Shown: piece after piece, positions 1 through 9,003 of the stretch
Position numbering within the stretch: position 1 is the first letter of the stretch
How the letters are laid out: each line of letters begins with the position of its first letter
NCBI RefSeq assembly: GCF_017876575.1
Contig: NZ_JAGIOE010000001.1
Location: 496,001 to 560,000 of the forward strand
Reading direction: 5' to 3'
Origin: Paeniglutamicibacter psychrophenolicus
Lineage (GTDB): Bacteria > Actinomycetota > Actinomycetes > Actinomycetales > Micrococcaceae
DNA length: 64,000 bases
The notes under the pieces: model-generated
Database searches by the model: none
What the model was told of the DNA's origin: nothing
The model's input: the letters and a program-made list of their open reading frames with translations, nothing else
Program-made: the position numbers and the translations under genes

Positions 1-328
1 GTATTCCTCGGGCACCGTGTTCAAGGCCCCGGGCGGCGCTGCAGCCTACGCAGCCTCCAAGGCCGGCATCATCGGCTTTGCCCGCAGCTTCGCCATGGAA
101 ATGGGCGAACGCAACATCACGGTCAACGTGATTGCACCGGGCCTGGTCATGACCCCGTTGGCAGCCAAGCTCGCCGGCGGCGAGGACGCGAACATCGCCA
201 CCCGCGCCATCAAGCGCGCCTCGATTGTGGAGGACTACGTGGGGCCGACCCGCTTCTTCCTCTCCGAGGGTGCCGGGTTTGTCACCGGCCAGACGCTGGT
301 CGTCGACGGCGGCTCGATCCGCCGCTGA
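1..328 (+). CDS. SDR family oxidoreductase, C-terminal part
   Basis: This is the C-terminal part of a short-chain dehydrogenase/reductase; the start lies before the window and the reading frame begins at base 2. The visible part has the catalytic Tyr-x-x-x-Lys (YAASK), the helix that follows it, the cofactor-loop segment NVIAPG and the typical SDR ending with a VDGG motif. These features fit a FabG-like NAD(P)-dependent reductase or dehydrogenase. The glycine-rich nucleotide-binding N-terminus is outside the window, so cofactor and substrate cannot be inferred. It converges with the argA-like gene, with a hairpin between them. Confidence 0.85.
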   Translation, partial: YSSGTVFKAPGGAAAYAASKAGIIGFARSFAMEMGERNITVNVIAPGLVMTPLAAKLAGGEDANIATRAIKRASIVEDYVGPTRFFLSEGAGFVTGQTLVVDGGSIRR

Positions 329-349
329 CCTCTTGGTTCCAGTCGAACA

Positions 350-383
350 GGACTCCGCGTTCCCCTCGGGGGACGTGGAGTCC
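350..383. terminator. Hairpin between convergent SDR and argA genes
   Basis: An inverted repeat with 7-bp perfect outer arms (GGACTCC/GGAGTCC) continues inward through C-rich and G-rich arms. It sits between two convergent genes, so it could serve both as a terminator. There is no clear T-run. Confidence 0.55.
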
Positions 384-433
384 CGGCGTTTAATGGCTGC
401 GCAGGCGAACGGGCCTCCGGCCCGGCCCGGCGC

Positions 434-940
434 CTAGAAGTGGGTGATCATCCTGGTGTTGCCGAGCGTATTGGGCTTGACCCGGGCCAGGTCCAGGAAC
501 TCGGCCACGCCCTCATCGGTGGAACGCAAAAGCTCGGAATAGACTTCCGGGTCGACGGCGGACTGCTCGGCCATCACTGAGAACCCGTTGCGCAGGAAGA
601 AGTCGACCTCGAAGGTCAGGCAGAAGACCCGTGAGACACCCAGCTCACGCGCCTCCAGAAGCAGCTTTTGCAGCAAGCGGTGCCCGACGCCGTGTCCGCG
701 CCAGTCGGTATTCGTGGCCAGGGTGCGGACCTCGGCGATGTCTTCCCACATCACGTGCAGCCCGCCGCAGCCGATGACGTTGCCGTCCGAATCCTCGGCG
801 ACGAAGAATTCCTGCAGGTTCTCGTAGTAGGCGACCGCTTCCTTTTCCAGCAGCACGCGGTCCTCCGCCAGCGGCCGGACCAGGTCTCGGATGCTTCTCA
901 CATCGCTGGTCTTCGCACGCCTGATGGTAAAGGATTTCAT
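434..940 (-). CDS. argA: Amino-acid N-acetyltransferase (N-acetylglutamate synthase, GNAT)
   Basis: This 168-residue GNAT protein closely resembles the actinobacterial ArgA type (M. tuberculosis Rv2747), which acetylates glutamate with acetyl-CoA in the first step of arginine synthesis. The acetyl-CoA loop RGHGVG is at residues 81-86, followed by the helix that carries it. The C-terminal half has the family's FLDL and VKPNTLGN-like segments. It lies downstream of clpC on the same strand, but a strong hairpin separates them, so separate expression is likely. The start is preceded by AGGA at suitable spacing. TAGGAT about 6 bases upstream of the ATG would also allow a leaderless transcript. The family is clear; the glutamate substrate is inferred from resemblance. 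Confidence 0.85.
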   Translation of the reverse strand: MKSFTIRRAKTSDVRSIRDLVRPLAEDRVLLEKEAVAYYENLQEFFVAEDSDGNVIGCGGLHVMWEDIAEVRTLATNTDWRGHGVGHRLLQKLLLEARELGVSRVFCLTFEVDFFLRNGFSVMAEQSAVDPEVYSELLRSTDEGVAEFLDLARVKPNTLGNTRMITHF

Positions 941-1010
941 CTTTGTATCCTATGCCCGGCACCGGTACCCGACGTGAATTGTGTAGCGGCGGCCCCGAAC
1001 CGTTCCCGGC

Positions 1011-1074
1011 GCACGCAAAACGCCCCTGGGGTGGCTTTCCTTGCGGATGCCACCCCAGGGGCGCAGTTGCGTGC
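1011..1074 (-). terminator. clpC terminator, nested two-stem hairpin
   Basis: A perfect 15-bp GC-rich stem (1021-1035 with 1049-1063) is enclosed by a second 8-bp perfect stem (1011-1018 with 1067-1074). On the minus strand the inner stem is followed by TTTT. It lies directly downstream of clpC and upstream of argA, as expected for a strong intrinsic terminator. Confidence 0.8.
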
Positions 1075-1081
1075 TTCGGGC

Positions 1082-3595
1082 TTAGCCCTCGATGGCGACC
1101 GGTGCCGGCTCGCCCTCGATCTGCGGGGTTCCGCCTTCGCCGTGGAAGGTGAACGTCGCTTCGTCGCCCTCGCCGTCGACATCGACCTTGATGTGCTGTC
1201 CGGAGACCAGCTCGCCAAAGAGGATCTTCTCCGAAAGCTGGTCCTCGATGTCGCGCTGCATGGTCCGGCGCAGCGGGCGGGCGCCCATGGCCGGATCGTA
1301 GCCGCGGGTCGCCAGCAGGACGCGTGCGGCCTGGGACAGCTCAATGGTCATGTTCCGGTCCACCAGGCGCTTGCGCAGGCGTCCGAGGAACAGGTCCACG
1401 ATCTCCACGATCTCGTCCTGGGTCAGCTGCGGGAAGACCACAACGTCGTCGACACGGTTCAGGAACTCGGGACGGAAGTGCTGGCGCAGCTCTTCCTGGA
1501 CCTTGGCCTGCATGCGGTTGTATCCGGTCTTGGTATCGCTGGACGACTGGAAGCCGGTCATGACGCCCTTGGAGATGTCGCGGGTGCCAAGGTTGGTGGT
1601 CATGATGATGATCGTGTTCTTGAAGTCCACGACGCGTCCCTGGGAGTCGGTCAGACGGCCGTCTTCCAGGATCTGCAGCAACGAGTTGAACAGGTCGGCG
1701 TGGGCCTTTTCGACCTCGTCGAAGAGCACCACGGAGAACGGACGGCGACGGACCTTCTCGGTCAGCTGTCCGCCTTCCTCGTAGCCGACGTAGCCCGGAG
1801 GTGCACCGAAGAGACGCGAGACCGTGTGCTTCTCCGAGTACTCGGACATGTCCAGGGTGATCAGCGCGTCTTCCTCACCGAAGAGGAATTCCGCCAGGGC
1901 CTTGGCCAGTTCGGTCTTGCCGACGCCGGTGGGGCCGGCGAAGATGAACGAGCCGCCGGGGCGGTTCGGGTCCTTCAGTCCGGCACGGGTGCGGCGGATG
2001 GCCTGCGAGATCGCCTTGATTGCCTCGTTCTGGCCGATGACCCGCTTGTGCAGCTCATCTTCCATGTTCAGCAGTCGCGTGGATTCTTCCTCGGTCAGCT
2101 TGATGACCGGGATGCCGGTCGAGTTGGCCAGGACCTCGGCGATCAGATCGGCATCGACCTCGGCGATCTCGTCGAGCTCGCCGTTCTTCCAGGCCTTTTC
2201 CTTCTCCGCGCGTGCTTCCTGGAGCTTGCCTTCCTTGTCGCGCAGCGACGCGGCACCCTCGAAGTCCTGCGCGTCGATGGCGGCTTCCTTCTCCAGGCGG
2301 ACCGTGGAGATTTCCTCGTCCATGGCCTTGAGAGCCGGAGGCGCGGTCATGCGGCGGATGCGCAGGCGCGCACCGGCCTCATCGATCAGGTCGATGGCCT
2401 TGTCCGGCAGGAACCGGTCGGAAATGTAGCGGTGCGCCAGTTCGGCGGCGGCCACGAGCGCCCCATCGGTGATGGAAACGCGGTGGTGTGCCTCGTAGCG
2501 GTCGCGCAGCCCACGCAGGATCTGCGTGGTGTGCTCCACCGACGGTTCCTTGACCTGGATCGGCTGGAAGCGGCGCTCGAGGGCCGCGTCCTTCTCGATG
2601 TGCTTGCGGTACTCGTCAAGCGTGGTCGCGCCGATGGTCTGCAGCTCGCCTCGTGCCAGCATTGGCTTGAGGATCGAGGCCGCGTCGATGGCGCCTTCGG
2701 CGGCGCCGGCACCGACCAGCGTGTGGATCTCGTCAATGAAGAGGATGATGTCGCCGCGCGTGCGGATTTCCTTGAGGACCTTCTTCAGGCGTTCCTCGAA
2801 GTCACCGCGGTAGCGGGAACCGGCAACCAAGGAACCGAGGTCAAGGGTGTAGAGCTGCTTGTCCTTGATGGTTTCCGGGACGTCTCCGCGCACGATCGCC
2901 TGGGCAAGCCCTTCGACGACCGCGGTCTTTCCGACGCCGGGCTCGCCGATGAGCACAGGGTTGTTCTTGGTTCGTCGCGAGAGGACCTGCATGACGCGTT
3001 CCATCTCGAACTCGCGCCCGATGACCGGGTCGAGCTTGCCTTCGCGGGCGGCGGCGGTGAGGTTGCGTCCGAACTGGTCCAGCACAGCCGAACCTGCCGG
3101 CGTGCCTTCGGTTTGGCCGCCGGAGCTGACTCCTGCACCTGCGGTTTCCTTGCCGCCCTGGTAACCGGAGAGCAGCTGGATGACCTGCTGGCGCACCCGG
3201 GACAGGTCGGCGCCGAGCTTCACCAGGACCTGGGCGGCAACGCCCTCGCCCTCGCGAATCAGGCCGAGCAGGATGTGCTCGGTGCCGATGTAGTTGTGGC
3301 CCAGCTGCAGCGCCTCGCGCAGCGAGAGCTCGAGCACCTTCTTGGCACGGGGGGTGAAGGGAATATGACCGGACGGAGCCTGCTGGCCCTGTCCGATGAT
3401 CTCTTGGACCTGCTCACGCACGGCGCCGAGAGAGATGTTCAGCGACTCAAGGGCCTTGGCCGCTACTCCCTCGCCCTCATGGATGAGGCCGAGCAATACG
3501 TGCTCGGTTCCGATGTAGTTGTGGTTGAGCATGCGCGCCTCTTCTTGGGCAAGCACGACAACGCGACGGGCACGGTCGGTAAATCTCTCAAACAT
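1082..3595 (-). CDS. clpC: ATP-dependent Clp protease ATP-binding subunit ClpC
   Basis: ClpC is an AAA+ unfoldase that feeds substrates to ClpP. The 837-residue protein has the usual order: two N-terminal Clp repeats, each with a YIGTEH segment, a first AAA+ module with Walker A GEPGVGKT, a UVR-type middle region, and a second AAA+ module with Walker A GPTGVGKT followed by the D2-small domain. I chose the ATG at 3595 because AGGAG lies 8 bases upstream and the protein then begins [13 protein letters not shown], as in the family. An in-frame GTG at 3604 is the alternative. The gene appears monocistronic, with hairpins on both sides. Confidence 0.97.
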   Translation of the reverse strand: MFERFTDRARRVVVLAQEEARMLNHNYIGTEHVLLGLIHEGEGVAAKALESLNISLGAVREQVQEIIGQGQQAPSGHIPFTPRAKKVLELSLREALQLGHNYIGTEHILLGLIREGEGVAAQVLVKLGADLSRVRQQVIQLLSGYQGGKETAGAGVSSGGQTEGTPAGSAVLDQFGRNLTAAAREGKLDPVIGREFEMERVMQVLSRRTKNNPVLIGEPGVGKTAVVEGLAQAIVRGDVPETIKDKQLYTLDLGSLVAGSRYRGDFEERLKKVLKEIRTRGDIILFIDEIHTLVGAGAAEGAIDAASILKPMLARGELQTIGATTLDEYRKHIEKDAALERRFQPIQVKEPSVEHTTQILRGLRDRYEAHHRVSITDGALVAAAELAHRYISDRFLPDKAIDLIDEAGARLRIRRMTAPPALKAMDEEISTVRLEKEAAIDAQDFEGAASLRDKEGKLQEARAEKEKAWKNGELDEIAEVDADLIAEVLANSTGIPVIKLTEEESTRLLNMEDELHKRVIGQNEAIKAISQAIRRTRAGLKDPNRPGGSFIFAGPTGVGKTELAKALAEFLFGEEDALITLDMSEYSEKHTVSRLFGAPPGYVGYEEGGQLTEKVRRRPFSVVLFDEVEKAHADLFNSLLQILEDGRLTDSQGRVVDFKNTIIIMTTNLGTRDISKGVMTGFQSSSDTKTGYNRMQAKVQEELRQHFRPEFLNRVDDVVVFPQLTQDEIVEIVDLFLGRLRKRLVDRNMTIELSQAARVLLATRGYDPAMGARPLRRTMQRDIEDQLSEKILFGELVSGQHIKVDVDGEGDEATFTFHGEGGTPQIEGEPAPVAIEG

Positions 3596-3624
3596 GCGGC
3601 ACACTCCTAGCTAACACGTATTTC

Positions 3625-3664
3625 GATGCTACGCATCAAATTCGGGCAAGTGTTGCATGTTCGC
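3625..3664. promoter_or_regulatory. clpC: clpC upstream region: inverted repeat and possible ClgR half-site
   Basis: The 5-bp perfect inverted repeat GATGC-tac-GCATC lies at 3625-3637, about 30 bases upstream of the clpC start. GTTCGC at 3659-3664 resembles one half of the ClgR operator known to control clp genes in actinobacteria, but the second half-site is not convincing. The repeat is seen in the sequence; the regulator assignment is inference. Confidence 0.3.
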
Positions 3665-3713
3665 CCAAGGGATAACATTGTTCACCCTCGGCGTTCAACT
3701 TTGGATTAAACAA

Positions 3714-3757
3714 CGTCGAGGGACCGGTTCCATTTCACTGGAGCCGATCCCTCGACG
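3714..3757 (-). terminator. lsr2 terminator hairpin
   Basis: Arms beginning CGTCGAGGGA and ending TCCCTCGACG pair over about 18 bp with one internal mismatch region. On the minus strand the stem is followed by a T-rich stretch. It lies downstream of lsr2 and upstream of the clpC promoter. Confidence 0.75.
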
Positions 3758-3823
3758 CTTATTCGCATTCCCCACAGCGGCCGGGGGCGCTGGGCCCGCC
3801 GGAAGTATCAGGTGCCGAAAGTG

Positions 3824-4144
3824 CTACTTGGACTTCGAGCGCGACTTCTTCGCCTGGGCTGCGTGGTAGGCAGCGATTACATCGGCCTGCAGACGGCCGC
3901 GTGCGTTGACCTTGACGTTGTTCTCCTTGGCCCAGGCGCGGATGGCCGGAGCTTCCTTCGGGGTGAACTGCTTCGAGGTGCGGGCAACCTTGATGTAAGG
4001 CTTAAAGGCTTCACGGAAAGCTTCTGCATTTTCCTCATTGAGGTCAATTTCATAGTGCTGTCCGCCGATGCCGAATACGATGGATTCTACTGCCTCGGAA
4101 CCGTCGATATCATCAATCAATGCTATTTGGACCTGACGTGCCAT
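3824..4144 (-). CDS. lsr2: Nucleoid-associated protein Lsr2
   Basis: Lsr2 is the actinobacterial H-NS-like protein that coats AT-rich DNA and silences acquired genes. The 106-residue protein has the N-terminal dimerisation part (starting MARQVQIALIDDIDG), a basic linker, and a C-terminal DNA-binding domain with the minor-groove RGR motif at residues 82-84 and a lysine/serine-rich tail. The ATG at 4144 has AAGGAG 6 bases upstream; an upstream in-frame ATG at 4183 would add 13 unrelated residues. The roughly 100 bases upstream are clearly more AT-rich than the surroundings, which would suit autoregulation, though that is inference. Confidence 0.95.
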   Translation of the reverse strand: MARQVQIALIDDIDGSEAVESIVFGIGGQHYEIDLNEENAEAFREAFKPYIKVARTSKQFTPKEAPAIRAWAKENNVKVNARGRLQADVIAAYHAAQAKKSRSKSK

Positions 4145-4264
4145 TACCGTCTCCTTGCTGGGGTGGGAATTCGCATGAACCAATTAACGGTATTGGCCCA
4201 CGCTCGCACTCATATCATAAACACAAGTAAGCGTCATTCAGCAAGTGGAAATACAGATAACGGG

Positions 4265-4441
4265 CTAATTATCAGCTTTCGGGCTTTTGTTGTCCTTGGC
4301 CTGTGCCGCCAATTTAATTTGTTCCTCGACTTCGGCTTCCGCTGCGCGCTCCGTGCGATCCACGTTGGATACAGCACGAATGGCAAACCAAAAGACGAGC
4401 GCAACAACAATGGTCGGGACAAGCGCCTCGATATACGGCAT
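4265..4441 (-). CDS. Small single-span membrane protein downstream of lysS
   Basis: A 58-residue protein has an N-terminal membrane segment (about residues 6-24, rich in Val, Ala, Phe and Trp) and a charged, Ala/Glu/Lys-rich cytoplasmic tail. Its ATG is one base after the lysS stop (TAA-a-ATG), so it is almost certainly translationally coupled to lysS. I recall similar small proteins at this position in Arthrobacter genomes. I do not recognise a function. It is shorter than most automatic gene finders would favour. Confidence 0.75.
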   Translation of the reverse strand: MPYIEALVPTIVVALVFWFAIRAVSNVDRTERAAEAEVEEQIKLAAQAKDNKSPKADN

Positions 4442-4442
4442 T

Positions 4443-5963
4443 TTAGGCCTCCGGCTTGAGCAACGGAAAGAGAATGGTTTCGCGGATCCCGGTGTCAACA
4501 AACAGCATGACGAGGCGGTCGATGCCCAGCCCGATACCGCCCATTGGCGGAGCGCCATATTCCAGCGCACGCAGGAAGTCTTCGTCCAGCTGCATGGCCT
4601 CGTCGTCGCCATCCGCTGCCATGCGGGACTGCTCGGTCAACCGCTCGCGCTGGATCACTGGGTCGATCAGCTCCGAGAACGCGGTGCCGCGCTCCATGCC
4701 GCCAATGATCAGGTCCCAGGCCTCGATGACGCCTGGCTTGCTGCGGTGCGGGCGGGCCAGCGGCTGGGCAGCCGGCGGGTAATCGTAAACGAAGGTCGGG
4801 TTGATGAGAGTTGGTTCAACGATTTCACCAAACAATTCAATGACAAGCTTTTCAGCATCCCATTTTGGATCGACTTTCACTTCATGCTTCTGGGCAATTT
4901 CGCGCAGTGTTTCCGCGGAGGTCTCGGGGGTGATTTCCTGGCCCACGCCATTTGAAAGCCCTGGGTACACACCAAGCCATGCCCATTCGCCGTCCAAGTC
5001 GATGGTTCCCTTGGGGGTCTCGAGCTGGCGGCCGGCGCCCACGGCGTCTGCCGCATTGAGGATGATTTCCTGGATGCGCTCGGCCATCACGAACTGGTCG
5101 GCGTATGCTTCGTAGCATTCGAGCATCGTGAATTCCGGGGAGTGCGTGGAGTCCACACCTTCGTTGCGGAAGATCCGACCCATTTCGAAAACGCGGTCGA
5201 TTCCGCCAACGACGGCGCGCTTGAGGTACAGCTCGAGGGCAATGCGCAGGGTCATTTGCTGGTCAAAGGCATTCAAATGGGTCTCGAACGGGCGCGCGGA
5301 AGCGCCGCCGTGGACCAGCTGAAGCATTGGGGTCTCAACCTCGACATAGCCGCGGGAGTGCATGGTGTCGCGCACCGAGCGCGTGATTGCCGCACGCTTG
5401 TAGACCATTTCACGGGCTTCGTCACGCACGATCAAATCCGCATATCGTTGGCGAACGCGGGTCTCTTCGTTGAGCTCGGCGTGCAGGACAGGCAGGGGAC
5501 GCAGGGCCTTGGATGCCATCTTCCAGTCGGTGGCCATGACCGAAAGCTCGCCACGGCGCGAGGCAATGACCTCACCAGTGATCAGCACATGGTCGCCCAG
5601 GTCCACCAGCGACTTCCAATCCGCCAGCTTTTCCTCGCCGATGTTGGCAAGCGAGAGCATGGCCTGGAGCCGGGTGCCGCGGCCCTCGGGCCCGCCTTCC
5701 TGCAAGGTGGCGAAGCACAGCTTGCCGGTATTGCGCATGAACACGATGCGTCCGACGATGCCAACGGTCACGCCCGTTGCGGTATCTGGTGCCAGCTCGG
5801 GGAATTGCTCCCGGATTTCATGAAGCGAGTGAGTGCGCGCGACGCCCACTGGATAAGCTTCGTCTCCGCGGGCCAACAAAGCGGCACGCTTATCCATGCG
5901 CACCTGGCGCTGGTCGTTGGTCTCGGCGGGGTTGGCTACTGGGGCAGTTTTTTCGGCAGTCAC
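4443..5963 (-). CDS. lysS: Lysine--tRNA ligase, class II
   Basis: LysRS charges tRNA-Lys. The 506-residue protein has an N-terminal OB-fold anticodon-binding domain and a class II catalytic core. The core includes motif 2 around FRNEGVDSTHSPEFTM and motif 3 ending GLGIDRLVML. I chose the GTG at 5963, giving a start like VTAEKTAPVAN; the longer reading to 6149 adds sequence with no resemblance to the family and runs into the divergent gene. TAGAAT lies 8 bases before the GTG with no Shine-Dalgarno, so the mRNA may be leaderless (inference). A small membrane-protein gene follows, coupled to its stop. Confidence 0.95.
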   Translation of the reverse strand: MTAEKTAPVANPAETNDQRQVRMDKRAALLARGDEAYPVGVARTHSLHEIREQFPELAPDTATGVTVGIVGRIVFMRNTGKLCFATLQEGGPEGRGTRLQAMLSLANIGEEKLADWKSLVDLGDHVLITGEVIASRRGELSVMATDWKMASKALRPLPVLHAELNEETRVRQRYADLIVRDEAREMVYKRAAITRSVRDTMHSRGYVEVETPMLQLVHGGASARPFETHLNAFDQQMTLRIALELYLKRAVVGGIDRVFEMGRIFRNEGVDSTHSPEFTMLECYEAYADQFVMAERIQEIILNAADAVGAGRQLETPKGTIDLDGEWAWLGVYPGLSNGVGQEITPETSAETLREIAQKHEVKVDPKWDAEKLVIELFGEIVEPTLINPTFVYDYPPAAQPLARPHRSKPGVIEAWDLIIGGMERGTAFSELIDPVIQRERLTEQSRMAADGDDEAMQLDEDFLRALEYGAPPMGGIGLGIDRLVMLFVDTGIRETILFPLLKPEA

Positions 5964-6060
5964 AATAGCCAATTCTAGTCCGAATAATCTGAGCGCGGGC
6001 TGAGAGGTGTTCAGCAACACCCCCATGCCATTTTCCCGTGCAGAATAGGATGGAGGAATC

Positions 6061-6933
6061 ATGGAAGAAAACATTCTGCGAACCTCCGATGGTGGCTCAC
6101 TTGCCCTGTATTCATATGGCAATCCGCAAGCTCCCGGGCACCGCCGCATCCTTGTTGTCGGCGGAGCGTTCTTGACCGCATTGATCTATCGCCCGTTTGC
6201 CGCTGCCCTCGGAGCCAGGTTGGGTGAAGACTGGACGGTGGACGTATATGACCGCCGCGGGCGCGGCAATTCAACCGAGCAGCCTGCGGACTACTCCATG
6301 GACACCGAGATCGCCGACGTGGCACTCATGCTCGAACACACCGGGGCGCAAAACCTCTTTGGGCACTCCCTGGGCGGCGCCGTGGTGCTCAATGCAGTGC
6401 GCAGCTTCCTGGACCCCGCAGCGAAGGGCAGCGGCCCGGTGCCGGCGCGTCTGGCGGTCTACGACCCGGCCATCAATCTTGATGCATCCATCGACACGAC
6501 GTGGCTGAATGCTTGCTCGGACGATGTTGCGGCGGGGAGAAACAGTCGAGCGTTGGCACGGATGCAACGTGGCATGAAGTTTTCGCCCACGCTGGGGAAG
6601 GTTCCTCAACCAATCCTTGCTGCGCTACTTGCAGGGACCTCCCGAACCAAGGCCGGAAAGCTGGTCCGCACAATGCTGCCCAGCGGGGTGGGCGAGCTGA
6701 AGGCCGCCCTCGAGGAATCGCAACCCGCGAGCGGATTCTCGATCCTCCCGCAAAACACGCGTTTCATGGCAGGAGCCAAAAGTGCGGAGTACTTCCGCTC
6801 GACTGCACGGAAGCTACATGAGGTGGTCCCGGGATCCACCTACCTCGAGACCCCAAAGGGCATGCACGGATCCGTTCCGGCCGCGTTCACGTCGTTGCTC
6901 GACGACATCGGCGACTACTTCACTGGTCCGTAG
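6061..6933 (+). CDS. Alpha/beta hydrolase
   Basis: This 290-residue alpha/beta-hydrolase-fold protein is likely cytoplasmic, since no signal peptide is visible. The nucleophile elbow GHSLGG places the serine at residue 103. The strand before it carries the DVYDRRGRGNS segment typical of the fold, and H269 in PKGMHGS is the likely catalytic histidine. The ATG has GGAGGA just upstream. The gene is divergent from lysS and convergent with the M13 peptidase. The substrate cannot be told; esterase or epoxide-hydrolase-like activities are possible. Confidence 0.85.
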   Translation: MEENILRTSDGGSLALYSYGNPQAPGHRRILVVGGAFLTALIYRPFAAALGARLGEDWTVDVYDRRGRGNSTEQPADYSMDTEIADVALMLEHTGAQNLFGHSLGGAVVLNAVRSFLDPAAKGSGPVPARLAVYDPAINLDASIDTTWLNACSDDVAAGRNSRALARMQRGMKFSPTLGKVPQPILAALLAGTSRTKAGKLVRTMLPSGVGELKAALEESQPASGFSILPQNTRFMAGAKSAEYFRSTARKLHEVVPGSTYLETPKGMHGSVPAAFTSLLDDIGDYFTGP

Positions 6934-6953
6934 CCGCCTGACCCAAGAAGGCT

Positions 6954-6988
6954 GCCGCCGCCCATCCCCGACGGGAACGGACGGCGGC
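6954..6988. terminator. Hairpin between convergent hydrolase and M13 genes
   Basis: GCCGCCG at 6954-6960 pairs with CGGCGGC at 6982-6988, with an inner CCCG/CGGG pairing. It lies between two convergent stops and may act in both directions. No T-run is visible. Confidence 0.45.
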
Positions 6989-6999
6989 TGCCCTGGCGG

Positions 7000-9003
7000 T
7001 CACCAGATCTTGACGCGATCTTCCGGATCCAGCCACATGCCGTCTCCCGGCTTGGTGCCGAAGGCCTCGTGGAAAGCATCCATGTTCTTGGGTACCTGGT
7101 TGCACCGGAACTCGCCAGGAGAGTGCGGGTCCGTGGTGATGCGGGTGATCATGGTCTCCGGACGTGACAGCGTGCGCCAGCATTCGGCCCACGAGTAGAA
7201 GAAGCGCTGGTCCCCGTTCAGCCCGTCTATGACCTCGTCGGCATCCATCCCGCGGGCCGCCAGGTCCAGCTTGTAGGCCGTGTAGGCGATGCCTAGACCG
7301 CCCAGGTCGCCGATGTTCTCCCCGAGCGTGAGCTTGCCGTTGACGTGGTGCTCCGGGGCTTCCGGGGGCACCAACGCATCGTACTGGTCAACAAGCTTGC
7401 CGGTGAGCTTTTCGAAGGCTTCCCGGTCCTCGTCGGTCCACCAGTTCTTCAATTCGCCGGTGCCGTCGAACTGGGAGCCCTGGTCGTCGAAGCCGTGCCC
7501 GATTTCGTGCCCGATGACCGCTCCGATGGCCCCGTAGTTGGATGCGGCGTCACGGTCGGCGTCAAAGAACGGTGAGCGCAGGATGGCAGCAGGGAATGCA
7601 ATCTCGTTCAGCAGCGGGTGGTAGTACGCGTTCACCGTCTGCGGGTACATGAACCACAGTTCTCGATCCACGCCATCATCGATCTTTTTCAGTTCGCGCA
7701 GGAACTCGAATTCGTTGGCCGCGGCGATATTGGAAATGACGTTGTCGTCCACCGTCGAAATGCCGGAGTAGTCGATCCACTCGTTCGGGTAGCCGATCTT
7801 CGGGCGGAACATCGACAGCTTTTCCAGTGCTTTGTCCCTGGTTTCCGGGCCCATCCAGGAAAGCTCGCCGATGGACTGGCGGTAGGCGTCAATGAGGTTG
7901 GCCACCAGCGCGTCCATCTCGTCCTTGCTGCGCTGCGGGAAATGCTCAGCAACGTAGAGCTGGCCGATGTCCTCGCCGACAGCCCCTTCGGTGAATGCCA
8001 CCCCGCGCTTCCAGCGATCACGCAGTTCCTGAACACCGGCGAGCTTCGCGGAGTAGAAGGAGAAATTTTCATTCACGAATGCGCTGGAGAGGTACGGTGC
8101 GTTTGAACGGATCAATTGCACGGCCAGCCAGTGCTGCCAGGAGGCGAGCGGTTCGCTGCCAAGGACCTGCTCAAGGCCCTTGAGATAGCTTGGCTGCCAC
8201 ACGTCGACCTCGGCGAAGTACTTTTCCTCGATTCCTGCACCTGCGAGCCAGCCGGCCAAGGACGGGATGTGCTCCAACAGCTCTGTGGCTGTCATGAGGT
8301 TGTAGCGCGCCTGGGCGTCGCGGCATTTGACCCGGTCCCAGTGGTGGGAGGCCAACGCGGATTCCAGCGTGACAACGTCCTGCGCCGCCGTCCCGGTGTC
8401 GGTAAGCTCGCCCAAGGCCAGCAGCCGGCCCAGGTGCTCCTGGTACTCGCCAAGGAGCTCCGCGAATTGCTCTTCTCGGTAGTAGGACTCGTCCGGCAGC
8501 CCCAGGCCGCCTTGGATCAGGGTCAGCAGGTTGCGTTCCGGGGATCCTGCATCCGAACTGGCCCCGGCCTGGATGAACCCGGAAACACCCCGGCGGAAAA
8601 ATGATCCGCTCAGCACGAGAAGTTCTGCGATGGTGGTGGTGCCGTAGATGGCGGCCAGGTCGGCGCGGATCGGTTCGACTCCGCTCGCCTCGATGCGCTC
8701 TTCGTCCATGAAGCTGGCGTATAGGTTGGCGATGCGTTCCTTGCGCCCATCGACGGAGCCGTCGGCCGCTTGGCGGTTTTCCGCGGCTGCCTCGATGATG
8801 GCCCGGACCGCGGCCTCCGAGTCGTCTCGCAGCGCCATGAAGGAGCCGTAGCTACCTTGGTCGGCCGGGATCTGCGCACTAGAGAGCCAGGCGCCGTTGG
8901 CGTGGCGATACAAGTCGTCCTGTGGCCTGACGCTCTCGTCGCGATGGTTCTCGCTGAGTTTCGGATCCCCGGCGTTGGTTGCAAGTGACGAATCGGTGCT
9001 CAT
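7000..9003 (-). CDS. M13 family zinc metallopeptidase (neprilysin-like, PepO type)
   Basis: This 667-residue protein belongs to the neprilysin/PepO family, which cleaves short peptides. The zinc motif HEIGH is at residues 499-503, with the third ligand and its partner aspartate in GENIGD (E562, D566). The C-terminus ends in the family-typical Trp segment. No signal peptide or membrane anchor is visible, so a cytoplasmic peptidase is likely, as in other actinobacterial members. I chose the ATG at 9003, with AGGA upstream; the ATG at 9027 and other upstream codons add unconserved residues. Length fits the family. Confidence 0.93.
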   Translation of the reverse strand: MSTDSSLATNAGDPKLSENHRDESVRPQDDLYRHANGAWLSSAQIPADQGSYGSFMALRDDSEAAVRAIIEAAAENRQAADGSVDGRKERIANLYASFMDEERIEASGVEPIRADLAAIYGTTTIAELLVLSGSFFRRGVSGFIQAGASSDAGSPERNLLTLIQGGLGLPDESYYREEQFAELLGEYQEHLGRLLALGELTDTGTAAQDVVTLESALASHHWDRVKCRDAQARYNLMTATELLEHIPSLAGWLAGAGIEEKYFAEVDVWQPSYLKGLEQVLGSEPLASWQHWLAVQLIRSNAPYLSSAFVNENFSFYSAKLAGVQELRDRWKRGVAFTEGAVGEDIGQLYVAEHFPQRSKDEMDALVANLIDAYRQSIGELSWMGPETRDKALEKLSMFRPKIGYPNEWIDYSGISTVDDNVISNIAAANEFEFLRELKKIDDGVDRELWFMYPQTVNAYYHPLLNEIAFPAAILRSPFFDADRDAASNYGAIGAVIGHEIGHGFDDQGSQFDGTGELKNWWTDEDREAFEKLTGKLVDQYDALVPPEAPEHHVNGKLTLGENIGDLGGLGIAYTAYKLDLAARGMDADEVIDGLNGDQRFFYSWAECWRTLSRPETMITRITTDPHSPGEFRCNQVPKNMDAFHEAFGTKPGDGMWLDPEDRVKIW

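Noticed and set aside
668-3610. Very long open frame antisense to argA and clpC (980 codons)
   Set aside because: It is the mirror of GC-rich codon bias in clpC; no family resemblance and no ribosome-binding site.
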